Below, in pieces: positions 45,685 to 53,856 of a stretch of 64,000 nucleotides of DNA. The position numbers and the translations under genes were made by a program. Source of the DNA: DASQPR01 sp963797605 (GTDB lineage Bacteria > Actinomycetota > Actinomycetes > Mycobacteriales > Micromonosporaceae); assembly GCA_963797605.1 (NCBI GenBank), contig CAWCPX010000005.1, positions 868,001-932,000 of the forward strand. The letters are read 5' to 3'. The notes beneath the pieces were generated by a model, which saw only the letters and a list, made by a program, of their open reading frames with translations, was not told the DNA's origin and searched no databases. Position 1 is the first letter of the stretch, and every line of letters begins with the position of its first letter.

Positions 45685-47981
45685 TCGCCTGCCAACGCGC
45701 CGGTTGCACCGGCCACTACGCCGACGACGGCTACTGCGACGAATGTGGGCGCAAGGCGCCGGCCGGGTTCGTGCCCTCCCAAGGCGTGCCGTCCCAGTCT
45801 CTGTCATCCCAGTCTCTGCCGTCAGCGTCTCTGCCGTCCGGGCACCTCGCGGCCACCAGCGCGTCGGCCTCGTTCGGTTCGACGTCCTTCGGCAGCAGCA
45901 CCGGCAGCGGCACCAGCCGCAGCCGGGGTTCCAGCCGACGCGGACGGCTCGGTGCCAACCTCGTGGCGATGCCGCCGGTGCCGCTGCGCGATCCCGCGAC
46001 CGCCGTGCTCGCCAATCCCGAGGTCCCCGAGTCGCACCGGTTCTGCGGCAAGTGCGGCGAACCCGTCGGCCGGGGCAAGGACGGCAAGCCCGGACGTGCG
46101 GTCGGCTTCTGCCCACGCGACCGGACGCCGTTCTCGTTCGTGCCGAGCCTGAAACGCGGCGACCTGCTCGACGGGCGCTACGAAGTGCTCGGCGCACTCG
46201 CGCACGGCGGCCTCGGCTGGATCTACCTCGGCCGCGACCGCAACATCAGCAACGCCGGCAGCGATCGTTGGGTCGTGCTGAAAGGCCTGATCAACACCGG
46301 CGACCCGGACGCGCTCGAAGCCGCCGTCGCCGAACGCCGTTTCCTGGTCGAGGTCGACCACCCGAACATCGTCAAGATCCACGATTTCGCGGAGCATCCC
46401 GACCCGGCCACCGGCGAAAACGTCGGCTACATCGTCATGGAGTACGTCGGCGGGCGTTCGCTGAAAGACATCGCGCTCAATCATCGGGGCCCGACCGGGG
46501 GCCGTACCCCTCTGCCGCTGCCGCAGGTCCTCGCGTACGGGCTGGAAGTGCTCCCGGCGCTCGGCTACCTGCACGATCGCGGCCTGCTCTTCTGCGACTT
46601 CAAGCCCGACAACGTGATCCACGTCGAGGAGCAGCTCAAAATCATCGACCTCGGTGCCGTCCGGCGCATCGGCGACCAGGACTCCGCGCTGTACGGGACC
46701 CCGGGTTACCAGGCACCCGAACTCGCCGCCGACGGCCCGTCGATCAGCTCCGACCTCTACACCGTGGGCCGCACGCTGGCCGTGCTGAGCTTCGACTTCA
46801 ACGGCTTCACGTCACGGTTCGCCGATTCGCTGCCCGATCCGGCGGACGTAGCTCTGCTAACCGCCGAAGACTCCTACTACCGCTTCCTGCGCCGGGCCAC
46901 CGACGCGCGGCCGGAAGCACGGTTCGAGTCCGCCGGCGAGATGGCCGATCAGCTGGCCGGCGTGCTGCGCGAGGTGCTCGCGGCAGCCGACGGCGTACCC
47001 AGGCCCGCGATTTCCGCGCAGTTCACGGGCGAGTGGCGCGCGTTCGGGGCCGACGGATCGCCGATCACCGGCCGTGGCGTCGCGTTGGCGCTGCCACAGC
47101 CGCTCGTCGACCCGGCCGACCCCGGCGCGACGCTGCTCGGCACGCTGGGCGCGGCCGATCCGCAGGCCACCGTGACCGCGCTGCGGGCCGCGACCGGGTC
47201 TCGGAGCTTCGAGATCAGCCTGCGACTCGTACGGGCGCTGCTGGAAGCCGGGGACACTGCCACCGCCCGCGACGAACTCACGGCCGCCGCCAAGACCGCG
47301 CCGGTGCCGGGCGACTGGCGGCTCGACTGGTACACCGGCATGATCGCGCTGGCCACGGACGACTTTCCGGCTGCGCGTACCCGCTTCGACGCGGTCTTCA
47401 ATGTTCTTCCGGGTGAACTCGCTCCGCAGCTCGCGCTCGCGGCGGCGGCGGAGCTGGCCGGTGACCACCTCGGTGCCGCCACCCGCTACGAGCGCGTGTG
47501 GCACGTCGACCACGGCTTCTCCAGCGCCGCGTTCGGGCTGGCCCGGACGCGTGCCGCCGCCGGCGATCGCATCCGCGCGCTCGCCGTGCTCGACGAGGTG
47601 CCGGAGCAGTCGAGCCAGTACGAACCGGCGCGCGTGGCGGCGGTCCGCGTCGCGATCAACGCCGGCATCGCCGATCTGCGGCCGGACGACGTGATCCTCG
47701 CCGGTCAGCGCCTCGAATCGCTCCGGCTGGACGCGCTCCGGCAGGCGACGCTCTCGGTGGAGATTTTCGAGGCCGCGATCGCCTGGATCGGCGCCAACCC
47801 GGCATCGGGGCCGGGTTCCACGTCGGCGGCACGAGTGCTCGGGCGCACGCTGACAGAACGCGACCTGCGCCTTGGGCTCGAGCGCGCCTACCGGCTTCTC
47901 GCCTCACTGGAATCCGACACGTACGCGCGTTACACCCTCGTCGACCGTGCCAACGCGGTCCGACCACGGACGATGGTCTGA
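45681..47981 (+). CDS. pknG: PknG-type serine/threonine protein kinase with extra N-terminal zinc ribbon
   Basis: 766 residues from ATG 45681. An N-terminal four-cysteine ribbon (Cys4, 9, 19, 22) is followed by a Ser-rich linker. Then comes the PknG rubredoxin-like segment FCGKCGEPVG...FCPRD, in which the fourth Cys is replaced by Asp147. The kinase domain (about 165-430) has LAHGGLGWIY, Lys201 (VVLKG), catalytic Asp306 (CDFKPDN) and DLG Asp323 (IIDLGAV) as in PknG. The C-terminal TPR region (about 480-760) is helical. In mycobacteria PknG controls glutamate metabolism through the FHA protein GarA. Here an FHA gene closes the same operon. Confidence 0.94.
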   Translation: MIACQRAGCTGHYADDGYCDECGRKAPAGFVPSQGVPSQSLSSQSLPSASLPSGHLAATSASASFGSTSFGSSTGSGTSRSRGSSRRGRLGANLVAMPPVPLRDPATAVLANPEVPESHRFCGKCGEPVGRGKDGKPGRAVGFCPRDRTPFSFVPSLKRGDLLDGRYEVLGALAHGGLGWIYLGRDRNISNAGSDRWVVLKGLINTGDPDALEAAVAERRFLVEVDHPNIVKIHDFAEHPDPATGENVGYIVMEYVGGRSLKDIALNHRGPTGGRTPLPLPQVLAYGLEVLPALGYLHDRGLLFCDFKPDNVIHVEEQLKIIDLGAVRRIGDQDSALYGTPGYQAPELAADGPSISSDLYTVGRTLAVLSFDFNGFTSRFADSLPDPADVALLTAEDSYYRFLRRATDARPEARFESAGEMADQLAGVLREVLAAADGVPRPAISAQFTGEWRAFGADGSPITGRGVALALPQPLVDPADPGATLLGTLGAADPQATVTALRAATGSRSFEISLRLVRALLEAGDTATARDELTAAAKTAPVPGDWRLDWYTGMIALATDDFPAARTRFDAVFNVLPGELAPQLALAAAAELAGDHLGAATRYERVWHVDHGFSSAAFGLARTRAAAGDRIRALAVLDEVPEQSSQYEPARVAAVRVAINAGIADLRPDDVILAGQRLESLRLDALRQATLSVEIFEAAIAWIGANPASGPGSTSAARVLGRTLTERDLRLGLERAYRLLASLESDTYARYTLVDRANAVRPRTMV
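45788..45837 (+). repeat. 15-bp in-frame repeat in the PknG linker
   Basis: Units of CC(G/A)TCCCAGTCTCTG type, three to four copies, encode PSQSL, SSQSL and PSASL in the Ser-rich linker after the first zinc ribbon. Confidence 0.7.
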
Positions 47982-49033
47982 TGATGTCACCGACGCTCCA
48001 ACACATCGACGGCCGATGCCCCGCCTGCGGCGAACCCGTCGACGGCGAGGCACGCTTCTGCGAGGCCTGCGGGCAGGACCTCGCGAACCCGCCGACGCAT
48101 CGGCTAGCGACGTCGGCGTCCGCGCCGGAGACCTGCGCCTCCTGCGGTGGGCGAGCCTTCACCGAACAGGTCGGTGGCGGTTCCTACTGCGACAACTGCG
48201 GCACCCGGCGCCCCGCCGGCCGCGACCACGTCGAGATCGACTTCGGCGACATCGCGGGCGTGAGCGACGTCGGGAAGCGTCACCACTACAACGAGGACGC
48301 GATGGGCGTCGCCGCGATCACGGGCGCGGCGGTCGCGGTCGTCTGCGACGGCGTCTCCTCGTCGACGCGGCCCGACACCGCCTCGAACGCCGCCGCCGAC
48401 GCCGCGACCCGCACGTTCGTCCGGATTCTGGACGCGGAATCGGCGGCACCGCCGGATGCCGCGATCGCGGAGGCCGCCATGGTCACGGCCGTCGGCAGCG
48501 CCCAGGCCGCGGCGGCTGACGCGGCCGGTGGCGTCACGTCGGCCAACCCGCCGAGTTCCACCTTCGTGGCGGCCGTCGTGACGCGCGAGACCATCACCGT
48601 CGGTTGGATCGGCGACAGCAGGGCCTACTGGATCCCCGCTCCGGCCACCGACGGGCCTGGCGCGGACACGGACTCCTGGAGCGACGAGGCCCGCTGCCTG
48701 ACCGTCGACGACTCGCTCGGCGGTCAGCTCGCGGCGGCCGGTGTTGAGCTGACCGACGGCGCCCCGAACCTCGGCGCGCTCGTCCGCTGGCTCGGCGCGG
48801 ACGCCAACGACACGTCGCCGCACGTGCACGTTTTCACGCCGGACGGCCCGGGCCGGGTGATCGTCTGCAGCGACGGCCTCTACCGCTACACCGCTGACGC
48901 GGCCGCGCTCGCCGCGATCACGCCCGAGGGTGCCCCGATCGACGTCGCCCGCACGCTGACCCAGTTCGCGCTCGACGCCGGCGGCCACGACAACATAACC
49001 GTCATCGTCGTGCCATTCCCCCCGATTACCTAA
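47981..49033 (+). CDS. PP2C-family protein phosphatase with two zinc ribbons
   Basis: 350 residues. Its ATG 47981 shares a base with the pknG stop (TGATG). Two four-cysteine ribbons lead (Cys13/16/27/30 and Cys52/55/70/73). The PP2C domain (about 90-350) shows its metal motifs: HHYNEDA (about 101-107), VCDGVS with Asp123, WIGDSRAY with Asp212, VCSDGLYRY with Asp298 and GGHDNIT with Asp337. It should remove phosphate from Ser/Thr sites made by PknG, whose gene directly precedes it. No signal or membrane span, so cytoplasmic. Confidence 0.94.
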   Translation: MMSPTLQHIDGRCPACGEPVDGEARFCEACGQDLANPPTHRLATSASAPETCASCGGRAFTEQVGGGSYCDNCGTRRPAGRDHVEIDFGDIAGVSDVGKRHHYNEDAMGVAAITGAAVAVVCDGVSSSTRPDTASNAAADAATRTFVRILDAESAAPPDAAIAEAAMVTAVGSAQAAAADAAGGVTSANPPSSTFVAAVVTRETITVGWIGDSRAYWIPAPATDGPGADTDSWSDEARCLTVDDSLGGQLAAAGVELTDGAPNLGALVRWLGADANDTSPHVHVFTPDGPGRVIVCSDGLYRYTADAAALAAITPEGAPIDVARTLTQFALDAGGHDNITVIVVPFPPIT

Positions 49034-49053
49034 ACCGAGCAACGCGAAGGACT

Positions 49054-50337
49054 ATGACCGTGTCTCAACCCCCCACGTTCACCGCCGAGGTCTACCAGAA
49101 CGAGTTCCTGGCCGCAGGCGCGCAGATCGTCGACGCCGTCATCACCGTGACCGGGTCCGGCGTCGCGGCGGCGGGCCAGCCGACGGCGGCGCAGGTCATC
49201 ATGGTCGACTGCTCCGGCTCGATGGCGAATCCGGCCACCAAAATCGCGGCGGCGAAGATGGCCACGACGACTGCGATCAACACGCTGCGCGACGGCGTCG
49301 AATTCGCGGTCATCTCCGGTCGAGCCGGCGCGACCATGGTCTATCCGGCCACGGGCAGCCTGCGGGTCGCGTCCGCGCAGACCCGGGCCGAGGCCAACCG
49401 GGCCGTCGCCGGTCTCGTCGCCGACGGCGGCACCGCGATCGGCACCTGGCTCTCGCTGGCCAACCAGATCCTCTCCACCAGCACCGCCGAGGTGAAACAC
49501 GCGATCGTGCTGACCGACGGCCGCGACGAGCACGAGACCCGCCAGCAGTTGCTCGACGTGCTGCGCGCCTGCGAGGGCCGGTTCGTGTGCGACAGCCGCG
49601 GCATCGGCAACGGCTGGGTCGCCGACGAGTTGCGCCTGGTCGCGTCGACGCTGCTGGGTACAGCCGATGGCCTGGAGAACCCGAGCGAACTCCCGGCCGC
49701 GTTCGAGGCGATGACGGCGACGGCGATGGGCAAGGCGGTCGCCGATGTCTCGCTCCGCGTCTGGACCCCGGCCGCCTCCACGATCCGATTCGTCAAGCAG
49801 GCGTACCCGCAGGTGGAAGACCTGACCGCGCGGCGCAAAACCGTCTCCGAGCGCATCGGCGATTACCCCACCGGCGCCTGGGGTGGTGAGAGCCGCGACT
49901 ATCACATCTCGATCGCGGTGCCCGCCGGTGGCGTCGGCGAGGAAATGCTCGCGGCCCGGGTCAGCCTCGTCGCCGGTGACACCGTGCTGGCGCAGTCACT
50001 CGTGCTGGCCACGTGGACCGACGACACGGCACTGTCCACAAAGATCAATCAGCGCGTCGCCCACTACACCGGCCAGGCCGAACTCGCGTCCGCGATCCAG
50101 GAAGGCCTCGCCGCCCGCGACGCCGGCGACATCGAGACGGCGACGTCGAAGCTCGGCCGGGCGGTGCAGCTCGCCGCCGAGTCCGGCCACGAGGACACCG
50201 CGAAACTGCTCAAGCGCGTGGTCGACGTCGTCGACGAACGCACCGGCACGGTTCGTCTGAAGCAGAAGGTCGCCGGCAACGACGCCGAACTAGCCAACGT
50301 CCGGTCCGTGAAGACTATTCGGGTGAAGAAGGCATGA
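49054..50337 (+). CDS. VWA-domain protein of the PknG operon
   Basis: 427 residues, cytoplasmic. The von Willebrand A domain (about 45-210) has a complete MIDAS: Asp52-Cys-Ser54-Gly-Ser56 (VDCSGSM), the Thr of DGGTAIG (about 130) and the Asp of LTDGRDEHE (about 155). The C-terminal half has a beta-rich region and helices at the end (ELASAIQEGLAARDAGDIET). It starts 20 bases after the PP2C gene with GAAGG before the ATG, and overlaps the FHA gene by ATGA. Metal-dependent protein binding is known for such domains; its partner here is unknown. Confidence 0.9.
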   Translation: MTVSQPPTFTAEVYQNEFLAAGAQIVDAVITVTGSGVAAAGQPTAAQVIMVDCSGSMANPATKIAAAKMATTTAINTLRDGVEFAVISGRAGATMVYPATGSLRVASAQTRAEANRAVAGLVADGGTAIGTWLSLANQILSTSTAEVKHAIVLTDGRDEHETRQQLLDVLRACEGRFVCDSRGIGNGWVADELRLVASTLLGTADGLENPSELPAAFEAMTATAMGKAVADVSLRVWTPAASTIRFVKQAYPQVEDLTARRKTVSERIGDYPTGAWGGESRDYHISIAVPAGGVGEEMLAARVSLVAGDTVLAQSLVLATWTDDTALSTKINQRVAHYTGQAELASAIQEGLAARDAGDIETATSKLGRAVQLAAESGHEDTAKLLKRVVDVVDERTGTVRLKQKVAGNDAELANVRSVKTIRVKKA

Positions 50338-51098
50338 TGGCGACTTATCTTTGCCCCAAGGGGCATGCGTCGCACGACAGTGACTACTGCGACGAATGCG
50401 GCGCGGCGATCGCCGGGGTTTCCCAGGCCGCCACGGGTACGGGCACCGCGAACGCACCGTCCTCCACGGTGACTTCGGGCTCTACCCCGGCCACGCCGAC
50501 CGGCGCCGTGTGCCCGGAGTGCCAGTCACCCCAGGCTGGGCGCTTCTGCGAGGTCTGCGGCTACGACTTCATCATGGCGAAAATCGGCGGTGTCGGGGCG
50601 GCGCCGACCGTCGTCGCGGAACCGATCGTCGAGGAACCGATCGTCGAGGAACCGGTCGCGACCCCTGTGGAGAGTTCCGCCCCGGCGAGCCCGACCGGCT
50701 GGCGGCTGACCGTGCGCTCCGATGCCGACTACCACGCCCGCATGGAGGCGCAGCGGGAGCCGGACACCGAGTCGATCCCGTTTCCCGCCTTCTGCCCGGA
50801 GCGCCGCTTCGCGCTCGCCGGCGCGCAGGCGCTGATCGGCCGGCGCAGCCGCTCCCGTGGCATCGAACCGGAGATCGACCTCTCCGGGCCGCCCGGCGAC
50901 CCCGCGGTCTCGCACGCGCATGCCCTGCTCGTGGCGCAACCGGACGGCACCTGGTCGGTCGTGGACCTCGAATCGGCCAACGGCACGTACGTCAACGACG
51001 GCGTCGACCCGATCGACTCGAACACCCCGATCGCGCTGGCCGACGGTGATCGCGTGCACGTCGGTTCCTGGACCACGATCACGGTGCAACGAGGCTGA
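50334..51098 (+). CDS. FHA-domain protein with two N-terminal zinc ribbons
   Basis: 254 residues from ATG 50334 (overlapping the VWA stop). Two Cys ribbons (Cys7/19/22, with the fourth position His11 or another residue, and Cys60/63/72/75), a Glu/Pro/Val linker with repeated EPIVE, then an FHA domain (about 155-254) with the phosphothreonine-site residues Gly169-Arg170 (LIGRRSRSRG), SHAHALL (Ser193, His196) and NGTYVND (Asn216). It should read phospho-Thr marks, probably those made by PknG, like GarA/OdhI. The N-terminal ETTS-type phosphorylation motif of GarA is not visible. Confidence 0.9.
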   Translation: MMATYLCPKGHASHDSDYCDECGAAIAGVSQAATGTGTANAPSSTVTSGSTPATPTGAVCPECQSPQAGRFCEVCGYDFIMAKIGGVGAAPTVVAEPIVEEPIVEEPVATPVESSAPASPTGWRLTVRSDADYHARMEAQREPDTESIPFPAFCPERRFALAGAQALIGRRSRSRGIEPEIDLSGPPGDPAVSHAHALLVAQPDGTWSVVDLESANGTYVNDGVDPIDSNTPIALADGDRVHVGSWTTITVQRG

Positions 51099-51104
51099 CC
51101 GCGC

Positions 51105-52175
51105 TTACGATCCCTCACTGTTAGGCGGCTCCGGCGGATCTGACGGTCGCGACGGATCTGACGGTTTAGGCGGATCTGACGGTTTGGGCGGCTCGTCGTC
51201 GCGCCGGGGTGGCGGCCAACCTCCGACCGGTGGTCCGGAGACCGGCGAGGTCGTCGAGTTGGGCGTCGTCGGCGTCGGGTAGGGCCCGCCTGGCGTGTAG
51301 CCGGTGCCGGGCGGGGCCGCGTACGGGTCGGCGGGTGGCACGTAGTCGCCCGGCTGCTGATATCCGCCCGGCTGCTGATATCCGCCCGGTTGCGGGTAGC
51401 CGCCGGTGCCCGTGCCCGGATAGGTGCCGGGATACGTGCCCGGAGGCGTGTACCCGCTCGGTGGTGGCTGGTATCCGCCGCCCGCCGACGGGTAGCTCGG
51501 ATATCCGGCATATCCGGGCGGGGGCAGTTTCGGCCGCCGCTTCGTGCGGATGCCCCAGATGAGCAGCAGCAACCCGAGCACGGCCAGGATCGCGCCGACG
51601 ACGAGCGCGCCGATGCCGATGTCGCCGATCAGCGACGCTTTCACGCCGACCCGGGCGTCGAGCTTCACGTTGGCGGACGCGTCCGTGTTCATGATCACGA
51701 GCCGGTAGTCGCCGTCGGCCAGTTTCCACGTCAGCGACGGGTTCTGCCCGGACGCCTGGGCCAGCCAGAACGCCTGGTCGCCGGGGCGGGCCGGCGCGGC
51801 CGAACCGGGTACCTGCTGCGTGGTCAGCTTGTAGGGCCCGAAGCTCAGGTCCGTGATCTGCTCGTACGGCGAGCCGGACAGGAAGGTCTGCACGTCTGCC
51901 GCCCGGGCCACGCCGATGAAGATCGGGCCACCGGCGGAGCGGCCGTCGACGGTGATCGTGACGTCGGTGCCGCTGATCGAGACGTTCGACGTGTTCTGGA
52001 TGTGCGTCGGGTCGGTGACGAACGCGTCCGTCGTGGTGGCCAGCGGGTGGAAGCCGCTCCGGAACGTGCCGGAGGTGCCGCCGATGGCCAGCAGACCGCC
52101 GCCTCCGGCCAGGGCACCCAGACCGCACAGACCCACGAGGATGCCCAGAACGATCAGAATGATTTTCTTGGCCAC
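51105..52175 (-). CDS. Membrane protein with Pro/Gly/Tyr-rich tail
   Basis: 356 residues. One N-terminal span (IILIVLGILVGLCGLGALAG), an extracytoplasmic beta-rich region (about 40-185, with ITVDGRSAGGPIFIGVARAA and FWLAQASGQNPSLTWKLADG), a second span (IGALVVGAILAVLGLLLLIW, about 190-210), then a long disordered tail of PGGYQQ-type and PKPSDP-type repeats (residues 225-356). I recognise no enzyme motif. The tail could bind SH3/WW-like or cell-wall partners. Convergent with the FHA gene, 6 bases between stops. Confidence 0.75.
   Translation of the reverse strand: MAKKIILIVLGILVGLCGLGALAGGGGLLAIGGTSGTFRSGFHPLATTTDAFVTDPTHIQNTSNVSISGTDVTITVDGRSAGGPIFIGVARAADVQTFLSGSPYEQITDLSFGPYKLTTQQVPGSAAPARPGDQAFWLAQASGQNPSLTWKLADGDYRLVIMNTDASANVKLDARVGVKASLIGDIGIGALVVGAILAVLGLLLLIWGIRTKRRPKLPPPGYAGYPSYPSAGGGYQPPPSGYTPPGTYPGTYPGTGTGGYPQPGGYQQPGGYQQPGDYVPPADPYAAPPGTGYTPGGPYPTPTTPNSTTSPVSGPPVGGWPPPRRDDEPPKPSDPPKPSDPSRPSDPPEPPNSEGS
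51133..51190 (-). repeat. 18-bp in-frame repeat encoding PKPSDP
   Basis: GGCGGATCTGACGGTTTA-like units, about three copies, at the C-terminal end of the membrane protein; coding strand gives PKPSDP, PKPSDP and SRPSDP. Confidence 0.75.
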
Positions 52176-52270
52176 CGTGCGCTCACCCCCCGCAGCGATA
52201 CGTCCGGTTCAGTATCGCTTACGGAGATCGTTCTGAGCCCTAGATCGCGAGGACGGCTACACGCGGCCGG

Positions 52271-52978
52271 CTACATCCGTACGACGAGGTTCTGGCTGTC
52301 CACGAAGCGGCCGACCGGCGAGGCCAGCATCGCGATCACCTGCGCCACGTGTTCCGGCTGCATGATCGTCGTCGGGTCCTCGTCGGGCGCGAGCGTGCGG
52401 CGCAGGTCGGTGGCGGTACGCCCGGGCGAGATGCAGACGACCCGGGTGCCGTAGATCGCGAGTTCTTCCTTCATGACCTCGCTCATGCTGATCACCGCGG
52501 CCTTCGACGCCGAGTAGGTCAGCCAGCCGGAGCGGCCGTTGATGCCGGCGGTCGAGGCGATGTTCACGACGAGGTCGAACGTGTTGCCGTTGTGCAGCAG
52601 CGACTGCACGATCGTGAACGGTGCGTAGAGGTTCACGCCGATCGTGCGCTCGAAGTCGGCGAAGTCGATCTGCTGGATGCTCATCGGCGCCGTGAAGCCG
52701 GCGTTGTTGATCAGGATGTCGACGCTGCCGTGCGCCTCCATGATCTCCTTCATCATCACGACCAGGCCCGGACGGTCGGCGAGATCGATGAAGTAGGGCG
52801 TGACCCGCTTGTTGTGCGGGTTGTTCGCGATCAGCTCCTTGACCGCCATGGTGAACTCGTCGGACCGCCGGGACAGCAGGATGAAGTCGGTGACGTCGTT
52901 GTCCGCGTCGAAGAACTCGCGCACGGTGCGCAGCCCGATGCCCTTGGAGGCACCGGTCACCATGATCGACTTACTCAT
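52271..52978 (-). CDS. SDR oxidoreductase, probable pentulose-phosphate reductase partner of the cytidylyltransferase
   Basis: 235 residues from ATG 52978, which overlaps the stop of the upstream cytidylyltransferase gene by 8 bases. Rossmann motif TGASKGIGLRTV near the N-terminus, DILINNAGFTAP, catalytic Ser in VNIASTAGINGRSG and Tyr-x-x-x-Lys in LTYSASKAAVISM: a classical active SDR. Coupled IspD-like plus SDR pairs make CDP-ribitol; in Haemophilus Acs1/Bcs1 the two are fused. By that parallel this gene would reduce ribulose 5-phosphate. The role is inference from gene order. Confidence 0.83.
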   Translation of the reverse strand: MSKSIMVTGASKGIGLRTVREFFDADNDVTDFILLSRRSDEFTMAVKELIANNPHNKRVTPYFIDLADRPGLVVMMKEIMEAHGSVDILINNAGFTAPMSIQQIDFADFERTIGVNLYAPFTIVQSLLHNGNTFDLVVNIASTAGINGRSGWLTYSASKAAVISMSEVMKEELAIYGTRVVCISPGRTATDLRRTLAPDEDPTTIMQPEHVAQVIAMLASPVGRFVDSQNLVVRM

Positions 52979-53655
52979 CGTTGGCCTCGTTTCCGAGCAG
53001 GTAGCCGGCGAGCTGGACGTCAACCGGCGTGGTCACCTTGAAGTTGCGGTCACTGCCCTCGAGGAACCGCACATCAAAGCCGGCCACCGCGCACAGCGTC
53101 GCGTCTTCGGTGAACACGACACCTTCCCGTGCGGCATATTCGTGTGCGGCCACCAGCGTCGCCTTGTTGAACTTCTGCGGCAGCTGCACATTGCGGAGCG
53201 TGTCCCGGTCGAGCGAGCCGACTACCCGGTGCGTGCCCGGATCGACCGGCGCGACCGTGAACGGGATGTCGAGCATGAAACTCACGTCGGGGTGCTCGTC
53301 ACGGATGATCCGCTCGAAGTCACGCGTCGTGACGAGCGGCCGAGCCGACTCGTGGATGATCACGTGATCGTTGTCGACGCGGGGCAGCATGTTGGCGACG
53401 GACTCGTGCCGGGTCCGGCCGGCGGGCACGTAGCTGATCGGCGTCTTGATCGCGTAGTCGGTCACGATCTTCTCGACATCGGCGCTGCCAGCCCTCGGGG
53501 TAGTTCAGCACGATCTGGGTGATCTCGTCGACCGCGTCGGCCGCGACCAACGAGTAGACCAGGATCGGAATGCCCTTCACCACGATGAACTGTTTGGGCT
53601 GCCCAGCCGCGACGCGAGCGCCGACGCCGCCGTTGAGTAGGGCGAGGGTGTACAC
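52971..53655 (-). pseudogene. IspD/TarI-like cytidylyltransferase, one frameshift
   Basis: From GTG 53655: VYTLALLNGGVGARVAAGQP then KQFIVVKGIPILVYSL gives the CTP-binding GG.G.R and PKQF signature. The frame is lost at about 53481-53486, where one extra C splits LNYPEGWQR from DVEKIVTDYAIKTPISYVP. The rest (AGRTRHESV, HVIIHESARPLVT, ATLCAVAGFDVRFLEGSDRN) is normal. The VLNYPEGW-type insertion is closer to TarI/Acs1 (ribitol-5-phosphate) than to IspD proper. It is followed by the SDR with an 8-base overlap, a split CDP-ribitol synthesis pair for a teichoic-acid-like polymer or capsule. Substrate is inferred. Confidence 0.78.
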
Positions 53656-53856
53656 CGGAAGGTCCCCTATCAGCTGAAACAGCGGCCAACCCGGCCACGA
53701 TCCGTCGAGGATACACGGCCCTCTGCAGCCACAATAACGACTCAAATGCCCATTAAAGACACAATCGCAGAGCCGTTTGAGATGTGTACCGGAGCATGAC
53801 AGATGTAACGGCGAGTTCGTGATTGACACATCTGGATGGTGCCGGGCCGAGCCGCC

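Noticed and set aside
53823..53828. TTGACA as a -35 box before the ABC ATPase gene
   Set aside because: No fitting -10 hexamer at 16-18 bases, so not reported as a promoter.
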